DNA of 64,000 nucleotides, from positions 76,278,501-76,342,500 of the forward strand of contig CM043698.1 of assembly GCA_023935145.1 (NCBI GenBank). Direction: 5' to 3'. Numbering within the stretch: position 1 is the stretch's first letter; each line of letters begins with the position of its first letter. The stretch comes from Bretschneidera sinensis (Eukaryota; Streptophyta; Magnoliopsida; Brassicales; Akaniaceae). Positions 21,678 to 32,687 of this stretch are shown piece by piece. Both the position numbers and the translations under genes were made by a program. A model generated the notes under the pieces. It did not search any database and was not told where the DNA came from. It saw only the letters and a list, made by a program, of their open reading frames with translations.

Positions 21678-24600
21678 GTATAGGTCAAAAAATATCCCAC
21701 CATCGGTTAGAGATAACATGTCAAACCAGTATGCAGCTGAGTCTTCACACCAACAAGAAGATATTCACCATGAGCATGACTATCACCTTGATGATGATCA
21801 TGACACGCACACTGATTCTGAGACCGATCCAATAACATCGGGAAGTGAGCACAATGATAGTGAACAATACGAGATAATTGGTAATTTCTGTATTAGAATA
21901 CATTTTATCTATAACTAGTTTGATACCAGATTGTTATACTAATTATATAATTTATGTTTTCAATGTATAGATTCTGAAGGGAGGGTGAGGAAGCAGACAC
22001 GTGTCTTGAGAACCTCACAAGTGTGGTCCTTTGAACATGGGAAAAAAATTGTGGTCCACTTCAATGCACGTCATCAACCTATTAAGAAAGGTGGCCAAAT
22101 GTAAAGTAGCTGGTTGGGCAAGATAGCGAAGAGAAGGAACCTTTGTCCGCTTAATTACACGGATTGGAAGAAGGTCCCTTCTAGCTACAAGAAGGACCTT
22201 GTTATATTGATTCGGGTAAGTAACAACTTAATAACCATTGATTGCCTCCAATCTCTCTTTTTGTTTTTGTTTATTCGTGGTGTTGTACATGCATAATCCC
22301 TAACACCAATAATGCTTATTTGACATCGATTTCCTTTCTGTGTGGTAGAGGAAGTTCCATTAACCTACGATTGAGGTGATAGACAACATTTTGTTGAGGA
22401 TTATAGGGAAAAAATGGAAGGACTACCGATATGTGCTGAAAAGGGACTATGTGAGGAACAAAACGAAACAACAAGTTTTGAGCAATGATGTTCCAAAAGG
22501 CGTAGATCAAGACCAGTGGAAGCAACTGGTGAACTACTGGTTCCCTTACCAGAGTGAGGTTGTTTTAAGACAATAATATTCATTTGGATTCTCATTGTTT
22601 CTATTTTTCTATTAATGACTGATTATTCAATTGGTTTATTATTGGTGTAGAAATATTCGACTATAGGGACAGCAGCACGTGAAAGACAACAATGTCTTCA
22701 CACGTCTGGTTCAAAGAGTTTTGCTAGATGACGGGATGAATATGTGAGTTAATTTGCTTTATTAATCCAATCTTTCATTTAAGATGTCACTGTCACAATT
22801 TGATCTCTTTCCATACATGGTAGGAGATGACACATGGGAATGAGCCCGGGTGCGTGGAGTTTTTTGCTGAAACTCATAAACGCAAGGATGGGACTTTTAT
22901 TGATGATGCATCACGACAATTTATGGTAAGTTGAACATCTTTAAAAATAGGGGAAAAGCCTAAATTTTTTTTATTCCTTCCTATTTTCACTTGATGTGGA
23001 ATGAAAGAAAGAAGAGAGCCTTCAATTAAGTTAAGAAATATATAGCTTTCATCAAGGAAGGGTGATAAAATATTTTTGACCCAAAAGTTTGATGTTATTA
23101 TTTTTTTTAAATGAGGATGACTTCATAGACTTCATTGACATACTCTCTTGTTTTTGTAAATGGTTTTTTTGTTGTGTACACATGTAGTACTCCCTTGGTG
23201 CCAGAGGAATACATCTGTCTGGTTCTTGTGCCTTTAGGATTAATCTATTGGGCAATGTTATCTTGACATATATATTAGAGCTGTGTTTGAAATATGATCC
23301 CTTTTCTGCATAGCCTTAATGATCAATAGTTCATTCTTTAATTACTAATTAGATATAGATCTGAATCTTAGATCAGTAAATGTGTTTGATTGGCAGCAAG
23401 TGAGGTTGGGAACTTGATCATGCTTTTCATTTTTTTTCGAACTAGATTAGTACTAAACAAATTTTATGTATGGTGAAGATTTTATGTACTAAACAAAGGA
23501 AGTTGAATGTATGGTGAAGATTTTATTCTTTGAAGGTAAAAATGATATCCTAGTTACACTTTTGGAGTTGTGCTGATAAAAGTGGGATGATTTTGTATGG
23601 TGGTGACCACCGACGAGCATAGATGATACTTTGTTGCTTTGCACATTTTGTCTAAATTAGGTACATTGCTTGGATTGTATATTTGTTTTTCTTTCGCATG
23701 AGGTTTTATGAAAAAATAGGAGAAATTCTGCCCGTTTTTCGAGCATAGATGATACTTTGTTGCTTTGGACATTTTGTCTAAATTAGGTATATTGCTTGGA
23801 TTGTATATTTTTTTTTCTTTCGCAAGAGGTTTTATGAAAAAATATGGGAAATTATGCCCGTTTTTCGAGCATAGATGATACTTTGTTGCTTTGCACATTT
23901 TGTTTAAATTAGGTACATTGCTTGGATTGTATATTTGTTTTTCTTTTGCAGGAGGTTTTATAAAAAAATAGGGGAAATTCTGCCCGTTTTTCGAGCATAG
24001 ATGATATTTTGTTGCTTTGTACATTTTGTCTAAATTAGGTACATTGCTTGGATTGTATATTTGTTTTTCTTTCGCAGGAGGTTTTATGAAAAAATAAGGG
24101 AAATTCTGCCCGTTTTTTGAGCATAGATGATACTTTGTTGCTTTGCACATTTTGTCTAAATTAGGTACATTGCTTGGATTGTATATTTGTTTTTCTTTCG
24201 CATGAGGTTTTATGAAAAAATAGGAGAAATTCTGCCCGTTTTTCGAGCATAGATGATACTTTGTTGCTTTGGACATTTTGTCTAAATTAGGTACATTGCT
24301 TGGATTGTATATTTGTTTTTCTTTCGCAGGAGGTTTTATGAAAAAATAGGGGAAATTCTACCCGTTTTTCTATAAAATTTGATAAACACATTTTGTTTTA
24401 TGTATATTGCGCTGTTATTAGCTACTAAATATTCGGCGAAGTTTAATTTTTATTGTTTCTTAATTGTAGGTGACAGCTGAAGCTCGTGTTGCTGAACTTG
24501 TTGCAGCTTCAGGATCCTCTGATGCTAGCAATAATTTAGCAATACAAAATGAAGTCTTCACCGAACTTATGGGTGAAGAGAGTTCCGGTCATGTCCGAGG

Positions 24601-24857
24601 TCAGGGTTTTGGAGTTACACCCTCTGCTATGTTTGGACTTTCAGCTCAAATAAGGAATGATATGGGATACCATAGAGCCTATGCTGAAGAGATAAATAGT
24701 TTGAGAGCAAAAATAGAAGAAAACAATCAAAAGCATGCGCAACAAATTCAACAAATAACAGCGAGACACGATGATCAAATAAATAATATGCAATCCTAAA
24801 TGGATGAGCTAAAGTCTTTACTACAGCATTTGGCGAATAGAGGACCTCATGATTGAT
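21678..24857 (+). pseudogene. CACTA second gene, Transposase_24-like (nonsense-mutated, spliced)
   Basis: Exons read MYRSKNIPPSVRDNM and an acidic His/Asp-rich linker, then after an intron (about 21880-21969) a basic region RVRKQTRVLRTS and IAKRRNLCPLNYTDWKKVP. Next come IGKKWKDYRYVLKRDYV, VPKGVDQDQWKQLVNYWF and EPGCVEFFAETHKRKDG. After a long intron (about 22926-24469) a C-terminal coiled-coil follows (EARVAELVAA, QKHAQQIQQITARHDD). This is the layout of the plant Ptta/En/Spm (Transposase_24) accessory protein, inferred to bind the subterminal repeats. In-frame stops occur near 22102, 22361, 22729 and 24797, so it is broken. Confidence 0.75.
23612..24372. repeat. 126-bp minisatellite in the intron of the CACTA second gene
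   Basis: Six consecutive units of about 124-127 bp start with GAGCATAGATGATACTTTG at about 23615, 23740, 23866, 23992, 24119 and 24246. Because the period is mostly divisible by three, the opposite strand has a 240-codon repetitive ORF. The repeat lies wholly in the intron bounded by ATG|GTAAGT and TTGTAG|GTG. 22926-23611 of the same intron is featureless. Confidence 0.85.
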
Positions 24858-25117
24858 TTCGTGCTGCGTGATGCTAAAATAAGTTTTCATACTACATTTC
24901 CATTACTTTGTTTGTGTATGAATTTTATATATGAACTATGACTGTTTTTTTGTGTAAATAAGATGTTTATGTTGACTAAAAGAATTTTTATGGATGATGC
25001 GTTTTATATTTCGAAGAACATTTGCATATAGAATGTTGATATTTAAGTCAAAGTAATGTAAAAACATAATTAAAACCAAAATTCATTTTGCCAAAAGAAA
25101 GAGTTGACTCTGCTGAC

Positions 25118-25262
25118 ATTCTGCGGCGCTTATATACCGGCGTTTTGAAGTGCCGCTATATACCGGCGCTTTGAAGCGCCGGAAAACTATGCATATTGCG
25201 GCACTTCTTCAAAGCTCCAGTATTTGCGTTTCTACACCACATATTCCGGTGCTCGCTGACAA
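25118..25262. promoter_or_regulatory. CACTA right subterminal repeats
   Basis: Same motif family as the left end, including CCGGCGCTTTGAAGCGCCGG at 25163-25182 (9-bp perfect arms, 2-bp centre) and partial copies at about 25124, 25141, 25200 and 25248. Confidence 0.75.
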
Positions 25263-25263
25263 T

Positions 25264-25276
25264 TTATCTTGTAGTG
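25264..25276 (-). repeat. CACTA right terminal inverted repeat
   Basis: TTATCTTGTAGTG, exact inverse complement of the left 13 bp. Confidence 0.95.
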
Positions 25277-25285
25277 TATACACCT

Positions 25286-25327
<42 letters not shown>

Positions 25328-25965
25328 TTACTAAAAATGAAAAAAAAATATATTTCTTTTACATTTTCTTACCTTTTTTAGTTTATCAATTTTCAAATAA
25401 TATTTCTTCTAAAAATGACAAAAAAATCTTTATTTTACATTTTCTTTTCTTAATAATTTGGACTATGACAATATTGTCACCTTATATACACCCAAGATAC
25501 ATATAGCAATATTAAAAAAATGATAAAAATATTTTTATTTTATATATTCTTCCCTTTCCTAGTTTATCAATTTTCAAATAACATTGCTATTAAAAAAATA
25601 AAAATATCTTTATTTTACCTTTTCTTCCCTTAACAATTTGCACTCTGACAATATTGTCACCCTACATACACCCAAGATATATCTGGCAATATTACTAGAA
25701 ATGAAAAAAAAAATTATTTTACAGTTTCTTCACTTTTCTAGTTTATCAATTTTCAAATAATATTGCTACAAAAAATGACCAAAAAATCTTTATTTTACAT
25801 TTTCTTCACTTAACAATTTGTAGTTTGGAAATATTATCACCCTATATACACTAAATATATATTGCAATGTTACTAATAATGAAAAAAAAAACTTTTATTT
25901 TATATTTTTTCTCTTTTCTGGTTTATCAATTTTCAAATAATATTTCTATATATATGATATTAGAA
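25277..25965. repeat. AT-rich minisatellite of copy C, right part
   Basis: Resumes at TATACACC, completing the sub-unit interrupted by the CACTA element; 25277-25279 is the right TAT duplication. An (AT)n run at about 25288-25321 and further sub-units follow. Confidence 0.75.
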
Positions 25966-26146
25966 AATAATGCTTCGAAAAAATTTGCATCCTAAGATTA
26001 ATTTGATAGTACTAAAATACCAAGTCTTTTATTTTGGTTTCTCAGAACTTAAAATCCAAATATATCTATAAAGTCTAGGCGAGCTCAACTTCTGAAATTC
26101 AAATCAAAGAGTTGGCATCTTTATCACAAGTATTTAGGTGTCAACC

Positions 26147-26227
26147 ATGGAAGCTTCGTTCAAAAAACTGACCTTTTTGGTTGCTCTTATGCTTACATCA
26201 TGTTCGTTTCTCTCTCTCTCTCTCTCT

Positions 26228-26263
<36 letters not shown>

Positions 26264-26800
26264 AATTTTGTCAAGCGGGTCCACGGATAATTCTAAAGAA
26301 ATTTATTAGTTATTTGGAGTGAAAAAAAATTCTTTTTAGCACTTTTTCTTGTCACTTGTCAATCTCTGATATAGGTGAGATGTTCGTTTTTATGTAATGA
26401 TTGAACTTTTAAAAATTAGTTGGTTGATTTATAAGCCATGACAAATTTTGTTTTCTATCAAACCGTGCATAACACGGGTCTCTAGAGTATATTTATTAGG
26501 CATTTTTGCATATATGTACGTATATACACGTGGTGCTTTATAATTATTATTCATAAGTAGCTAATGTAACAATAGTGGCAGTAAAGTGTACTATTCTCAA
26601 CTCTATCGGAAATTGAAGCTAGAAAAATGATTCATTGTTCTTCTGATAAAGACTGTAAAAGACCTTGCGAACCGTCGCCTATTACTTATTGTGCTTACTC
26701 TCAAGGTATTTTTATGTGTGCCAGCAAAAAATCACATTTGAAGCCAATCTCGATCCAGTTCGCCTATTTTGATGTAATCATGCAACGGATTCCATACTAG
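26147..26800 (+). pseudogene. Defensin-like/NCR-like secreted peptide, copy C (acceptor shifted)
   Basis: Exon 1 (26147-26201) has one extra Lys codon, reads MEASFKKLTFLVALMLTS and keeps the phase-1 donor CAT|GTTCGT. Exon 2 (from 26587) retains cysteines 1-4 (HCSSDKDCKRPC ... YC). The acceptor CAG|GTGTAC is changed to AAAG|TGTAC, which removes one base from the exon and breaks the phase. A 2-bp deletion after GGTATTT replaces cysteine 5 by Phe and alters the C-terminus, which reads on to TAG at 26798-26800. Probably a recent pseudogene; a cryptic acceptor cannot be excluded. Confidence 0.6.
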
Positions 26801-27639
26801 TAGAAGTTCATGAAATAAGCATATGCATCTGAAGTGATTACATTGTTTTCTATTTGTTCTTTGGTTTTGTTTATTTTCAACCTTTTATGTCTTAAATAAT
26901 AATCAGAAGATTAAATTGTTTGAGTAAGAGTATTTAAGTTTGAGTCATCTCGCCATGTGGTAAAATGCTAACATATTGTTTGATAGAGACACTATTCTTT
27001 CCCTCTAAACGTTTTTATTTATATAAAAAAAATAAATGAGTGCTTAAATCGCTTTAAAGTGCTACTTATGTGAAATAATAATGTTCTTTTAGTACAGTGA
27101 TGAATTCTAATATACCCGTATTCCCTCCCAACCTATAGAACTCATTTTGTCCATAAAGAAATTGTTGACCTAAAGATTCAACCTCAAGATTTCAATGCAC
27201 CAAAATCTCAAAGACTAGGGTAAAAACCAAAGAACCCAAAGCGGCGGGTAAATAATAATGGTGAATTAACTTGTGATTAAATGGGGCTGACACTAACAAA
27301 TCATAAAATGGAACTTGTCAGCATCTTTCTCAATTCGATCACTTCAAAGTAACGAAGAACAATTGATCTTTGTGGAATCTACTTTGGCAAATTAAGCTTA
27401 GAGTGAATTCCACATCAAGGTGCATACAATGCTGAGTTAGAACCTAAATATTTATTCAAAAAGAATTTTACACAATTTATATAGAGGTTCATTCTTTAAT
27501 TTTCTTGGTCAAACTATTAGCTTAGAAGGCTAAGAGCACGAAGCATGTTAGCTTCAATGTTTCGTTTACGACATGAAATTTTCATCCAAACAAAGGTATT
27601 TGAGATTTCATTGAGGTATGAAAACTTATGAGTTGGTAT
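26801..27639. other. 3' flank of peptide copy C with the FBPase exon deleted
   Basis: Homologous to the peptide-FBPase spacer of other copies up to about 27486. It then joins directly to copia-side sequence (TTGGTCAAACTATTAGC), so the spacer end and the orphan FBPase exon are missing. Confidence 0.65.
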
Positions 27640-28625
27640 GATCGATGAGGATCACTGTATGTATGTACAACAATCCAAGGATAAATTAATAAAATTATTG
27701 CTTTGTGTCGATGATATTTATTGGCTTGAAAGATAAAAAAAAATTGACACCATTTAAGAATGTTTGTTCTCTCATCTACAAGATGAAGGACTTGGGAGAA
27801 GCTGATTATGTACTTTATGTGAAGATCTATAAAGATTGTTAAAAGAATCTTTTAGCTTTGTCATAAAAGCCTTACATTAATAAGATTCTTTAATGGTTTA
27901 ATTCACATCGTAACAATCCCATAGACACCCTTGCAACTAAAGATGAAGGCTTAAACCCTGAATTATATCTAAGGCTCCATAAAAGAAGAAAGAAATTGGA
28001 AGAGCTTCTTACTTTAATGCTTCAGAAAGCATGTTGTAGGCTAGAGGCATACTATGTCTAATATTTGCAAAGCCTTGTAGCTAGTGAATAGCTATGAGTG
28101 AAAAGAACCATTAGATAATGGTCAATTAGGATCCACATTTACTGAAGAGCACTACAATGGACTAGCCATAGAGGCTGAGTGTATAACTTCTTTTGCTACA
28201 GTGCAAGAGGTAGTAAAGCTTAGGAGGTTTTTAGAAAAACTTGAGAGTGGTCGCTAATATATTAGATTTAGTGACAATCAACTTTGATAGTCAAGTTGAT
28301 ATTCTTTAGATGTGGAATTCTTAATATCTTGGTGGGTAAAAGTACCTTGATTATAAGAATAACTTTCATTGGAGACAATATGGATTAAAAGAATGTGACC
28401 TACAGTACAAATTTACGTAATAGATAATTGAGCTAAATTTAACCCTAGAGAATGGTTTTGTCTTACATTGAAATCTCTAAGTATGTGTATTAATTAAATA
28501 AATATCTATGTACTGGCATATTATTGAACTTGTTGCTCATTCCATGTATCTTTAGGGCATGTTAGATGTCTTATACATATTGACACTAGCACAAACACAC
28601 ACATATGAAAGTATATCACTAGAAA
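27640..28625 (+). pseudogene. Ty1-copia pol debris and LTR start, copy C
   Basis: The clearest RT stretch of the four reads KMKDLGEADYVL and VKIYKD, then near 28190-28260 VVKLRRFLEKLESG from RNase H. An LTR-type start (TTGACACTAGCACAAACAC) lies at about 28580. Multiple stops. Resembles SIRE/Maximus-like copia pol, tentatively. Confidence 0.6.
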
Positions 28626-28984
28626 AAAAAAGATTAGCTCTCTCACACGAACGATCACTTCACGCGTTGAGATAGCGAGTTGGGATGAAACTTTGTATAC
28701 TGCTTTTGGGCGCTCATGAGTGTGAACCAAGTATATAGTGAATGTGAATTCATAATAAGTATACCTTGTTGCAAGTTGCCTTGACTAGAGTCAAGATGAT
28801 GTTTTGAGTCAAAGTTTAAAGCTTAGATCGATCATGATCATCCCACGATTATGTAAACCTAGATGGAAGCCGGATGCTAGTGCTTATTTAAGCACTTAAA
28901 AGAGCGAGCTAATAAAAGATTTGAGCTAGGCACGTGAGAGCATGAATGTGTTGATTGTTATTAAGCTAAGATCCGTATGGTTGT

Positions 28985-28996
28985 ATATAATTTTAA

Positions 28997-29054
<58 letters not shown>
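28985..29054. repeat. (TA)n(AC)n microsatellite
   Basis: ATATAT run followed by ACACAC run, only in copy C. Flanking 28626-28984 and 29055-29229 match the non-coding segment after the copia debris in other copies. Confidence 0.9.
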
Positions 29055-29056
<2 letters not shown>

Positions 29057-29229
29057 AAACCACTATAGCAAGTATTTCATACTACATATGCTTAGTATGA
29101 CCTTAGAGGAAAGTGAGTGAGTGAATCCCTACGTTCTTACTGTGTGAGACCCTAGATATTTATGTAAATTAAAAGCCTCAGTTAGTGCCCTATGTGACTT
29201 TTGACTATGTTCTCAAAGGAACAAGTTAA

Positions 29230-30130
29230 TGTTTGCTATTTTAGCATGTTTTCGACGACAATGAAATAATTAGCCTTATGGGGCATGTCTAGGAAAACAA
29301 TTAGTGTGAAATGAAGAGGCATAAGTGTAGAAGAATGACTATTCCATCACATGTGTTCACAAGTCGACCAATTATGTCGCTTTGTTAAAGCTTGAACATA
29401 ATTGTGGATACATGGTAGGAAAGCAAAGTCTAGTATAGCTTTAGATGGGTTAGGTATGCTAAGGCTGATATGATAAAATAAGTCTGGAGCACAACGATAA
29501 ACTTTTCTAATTCAATTTTTATTTAGCGTTGAAGCTGCTATGTATTCCTAACAGGTAAATAGTATTAAGCTCCCAAGTGTACGTGTACTCAGAAGTCACA
29601 CAACCCATTTTCCTTTATAAATTTCTCTAAAGGAAATTGATGTTGAGGGTTCTCTTTGTCTCTATTGGGTGATGTTGGGTTCATCATGTGCGAGTATGAG
29701 ATGTTAGAAATCAAAGTCGAGTTAGGCACTCATGATGGGTTGCCTGACTTGCCTAAGATCCCTTAGGATTTTAAAGGAGTAAAGGTGGGAATGGTTTTGG
29801 AGAAGTTAAGAAACTTCTCCTAACTCCCCTTCACCAACATCTCCTTATTTCCAAATGGGACAAGTTGCTAAAATGTTTGTCTTGTACAAAAAAAAAAAAT
29901 GGTAAGACTGAAAAATATGAAGAAAAAAAAAAGAGCAGAATTGAGGCCTGTTATACAACAACACTATTCTAGAGAGAGAACACATCCCTCATTATCTAAA
30001 GAGAGAGACAAGGTTCTTGGGTGGTACAAACGTGCGTGTCTTCCTTAACTGTGATTATACATCTGACCATTGGCGAGTTAGAAGCATAAAGAACTAGAGA
30101 AAAGTCCAAAAATGAGAGGATTTTCTTGTT
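29230..30130. repeat. LTR-like non-coding block in copy C
   Basis: Homologous to 14540-15300 of copy B, with poly-A runs near 29887 and 29921. No coding sequence. Its presence only in B and C suggests these two share a more recent history with each other than with A or D. Confidence 0.45.
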
Positions 30131-30227
30131 TACTAAAATCAAAGTTGGATAGGAATTAAGACCATCTTTATCCAAATAAGGAAAACAAACATATAAGGGT
30201 AATTTTATCAAATAATAAAAAATATTA

Positions 30228-30910
30228 TGGCCTCTAGCAATCTTGTCACCCTATATACACCAAAGATATATCTAGCAATATTACTAAAAATGACAAAAAA
30301 AATTATCTTTATTTTATATTTTCTTCCCTTAACAATTTGCACTCTGTCAATATTGTCAACCTATATACACCCAATATATATCTAGCAATATTACTAAAAA
30401 TGGAAAAAATATTTTTATTTTACATTTTATTGCATTTTCTAGTTTACCAATTTTCAAATAATATTGTTACTAAAAAAGACAAAAAAAAAATATTTTTCAT
30501 TTTCTTTTCTTAACAATTTACACTCTGACAATATTGTCACTCTATATACACCGAAGATATATATAGAAATATTACTAAAAATGATAAAAAAAAATTATTT
30601 TACATTTTCTTCCCTTTTCTAGTTTATCAATTTTCAAATAATATTGCTTTTAAAACAGACTAAAAATATATTTATTTTACATTTTCTTCCATTAACAATT
30701 TGCACTCTGACAATATTGCCACCCTATATACACCCAAGATATATCTAGAAATGTTACTAAAAATGAAAAAATATATATATCTTTATTTTAAATTTTCTTC
30801 CATTTTCTATTTTATGAATTTTCAAATAATATTGCTACTAAAAATGGAAAAAAAATCGTTATTTTACATTTTTTTCCCTTTTCTAGTTTATCAATTTTCA
30901 AATAATATTG

Positions 30911-30945
<35 letters not shown>
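30228..30945. repeat. AT-rich minisatellite upstream of peptide copy D
   Basis: Alternating sub-units as in the other copies, ending in an (AT)n run at about 30913-30941. Confidence 0.75.
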
Positions 30946-31061
30946 TGATATTATAAAATAATGCTTAGATAAAATCTGCATCCTTAAATTAATTTGATAG
31001 TATTAAAATACCGAGTCTTTTTTTTTTTTTTGGCTTCTCAAGACTTAAAATCTTAATATAT

Positions 31062-31069
31062 CTATAAAG
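31062..31069 (+). promoter_or_regulatory. Putative TATA box, peptide gene copy D
   Basis: CTATAAAG 81 bp before the ATG of the only copy with an open spliced frame, in the same conserved context as copies A to C. Confidence 0.5.
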
Positions 31070-31142
31070 TCTAGGCGAGCTCAACTTCTAAAGTTCAAAT
31101 CAAAGAGCTAGCATCGTTATCACAAGTATTTAAGTCCCAACC

Positions 31143-31194
31143 ATGGAAGCTCCATTCAAGCTGACCTTTTTGGTTGTTTTTATGCTTACATCAT
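31143..31194 (+). CDS. Defensin-like/NCR-like secreted peptide, copy D, exon 1
   Basis: Seventeen codons (MEAPFKLTFLVVFMLTS) plus one base. It forms the front of a signal peptide and ends at the donor CAT|GTTTGT. The start is the only ATG in a conserved AACCATGGAAGC context, 81 bp after a TATA-like box. The inferred intron, 31195-31586, holds a TG/TA microsatellite. An intron of phase 1 inside the signal peptide is the usual structure of plant defensin-like genes. The donor lacks a strong +3 to +6 consensus, so the exact exon end is inferred from phase matching. Confidence 0.6.
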
Positions 31195-31215
31195 GTTTGT
31201 TTCTCTCAATATGTG

Positions 31216-31287
<72 letters not shown>

Positions 31288-31586
31288 CTGGTCCATAGAT
31301 AATTCTAAAGAAATTTATTAGTTATTTGGAGTGAAAAAAAAATTTTCATTTTAGCACTTTTCCATCTCACTTGTCAATCTATGATATGAGTGAGATGTTC
31401 ATAGGTTGATTTTTAATCCACAACAAATTCTGTTTTCTTTCAAACTGTGCATAACACGGGTCTCTGCTAGTATATGTATCATGCATTTTTGCACATTTTG
31501 TACGTATATACACGTGGTACTTGTTGGTATATTATTAATTTATAATTATTATTCATAAGTAGCTAATGGAACAGGGTGGCTGTTAG

Positions 31587-31744
31587 GTGTACTATTCTCA
31601 ACTCTACCGAAAATTGAAGCCAGAAAGACAATTCATTGTTCTTCTGATGAAGACTGTAAAAGACTTTGCGAACCATCACCTATTGCTTATTTTGCTCACC
31701 CTCAAGGTATTTGTATATGCGTGCCAGCAGAAAATCCCAACTGA
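31587..31744 (+). CDS. Defensin-like/NCR-like secreted peptide, copy D, exon 2
   Basis: After CTGTTAG the frame continues with VLFSTLPKIEA, completing a signal peptide likely cut after Ala29. The mature part of about 40 residues follows to TGA. The predicted protein has 69 residues, with mature cysteines at 35, 41, 45, 60 and 62. The family pattern C-x5-C-x3-C-x7-C-x6-C-x-C (CxxxC and CxC, as in the cysteine-stabilised alpha-beta fold) has Phe53 where the fourth cysteine belongs, leaving five. It should be secreted; an antimicrobial, signalling or symbiosis role is only a family-level guess. This is the only copy with both splice sites and an unbroken frame. It converges on an orphan FBPase exon. 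Confidence 0.6.
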
Positions 31745-32687
31745 AGCCAATATCAATCAAGTTCACCTTTTTGGATGCAATCAGGCAACGGATGACATAC
31801 TAGTAGAATTTCATGAAATAAGCATATGGATCCTAAATGATTACGTTGTTTTCTATTTGTCCTTTGGTTTTGTTCATTTCAATCTTTTGTGTCTTAAATA
31901 ATAATCAGAAGCTTAAATTGTTTGAGTAAGAGTATTTAAGTTTATGCCCTCTCCCCATGTATGAAAACACTCACATATTGTTAGATATGGACACTTCTCT
32001 CTCCCTCTAAATGTTTTTATTTATATAAAAAAAATAAATGAGTGCTTAAAGCGCCTTAAAGTGCTACTTATGTGAAATAATAATGTTCTTTTATTACAGT
32101 GATGAATTCTAATATACCCATATTCCCTTCCAACCAATACAACTCATTTTGTTAATAAAGAAATTTTTTACCTCAAGATTTCAGAGCACCCAAATCTCAA
32201 AGACGACACTAAAAATCGAAGAACCTAAGGCGGCGGGTAAATAATAATGTTGAACTAACTTGTGATTAAATTGGTTTGACACTAACAAATCATAAAATGG
32301 AACTTACCAGCATCTTTCTCAATTCGATCACTTCAAAGTAATGGAGAACAATTAAGCTTAGAGTGAATTCCACATCAAAGTGAATACAATGCTAAGTTAG
32401 AACCTAAATTTCTATTCATAAAGAATTTTACACAGTTTATACAAAGGATCATTCTTTAATTTACATGCAAAAATGCTAAACACAAATGAAGATCATAAAT
32501 CATGATGATGACATTCAATATCTTTTTTTCAACACTATAATTTACTGCTGCTTTCCATTGCTGGGATCAGTAAAAACATGTTGGACACCTTTAAAAACTA
32601 TTACTTGGTATTTTACTATGAAGAACCTACTGATATTTTACTATTGTTTCATTATTTAAAGAGCACAACTAAAGATCAGTGAAACAT
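31745..32687. other. Spacer between peptide copy D and orphan FBPase exon
   Basis: AT-rich and homologous to the corresponding spacer in A, B and E. Would include the peptide 3' UTR. No other gene seen. Confidence 0.6.

Larger units (their letters stand above)
15589..25276 (+). mobile_element. CACTA (En/Spm-like) DNA transposon, 9688 bp
   Basis: Ends are CACTACAAGATAA at 15589 and its inverse TTATCTTGTAGTG at 25276. The flanks carry a 3-bp TAT target duplication (15586-15588 and 25277-25279); removing the element rejoins CACCCTATATACACC, the minisatellite sequence. Inside are subterminal palindromic repeats, a TNP2-type transposase gene and a second gene with a Transposase_24-like product, the standard CACTA content. 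Both genes carry nonsense changes, so the copy is probably non-autonomous now. It also contains a fragment of a gypsy gag on the opposite strand. Confidence 0.95.
15431..30210 (+). repeat. Tandem segment copy C, split by the CACTA element
   Basis: Third direct repeat, about 5.1 kb once the CACTA insertion at 15589-25276 is subtracted. The insertion lies inside its minisatellite. This copy lacks the orphan FBPase exon: sequence jumps near 27486 from the peptide 3' flank to copia debris. Confidence 0.75.

Noticed and set aside
23554..24276. 240-codon minus-strand repetitive protein
   Set aside because: Explained by a 126-bp minisatellite with a period divisible by three inside an intron; kept only as a low-interest finding.
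23612..24372. Possible CRISPR-like regular array
   Set aside because: Units are contiguous without unique spacers, in plant DNA, so it is a minisatellite.
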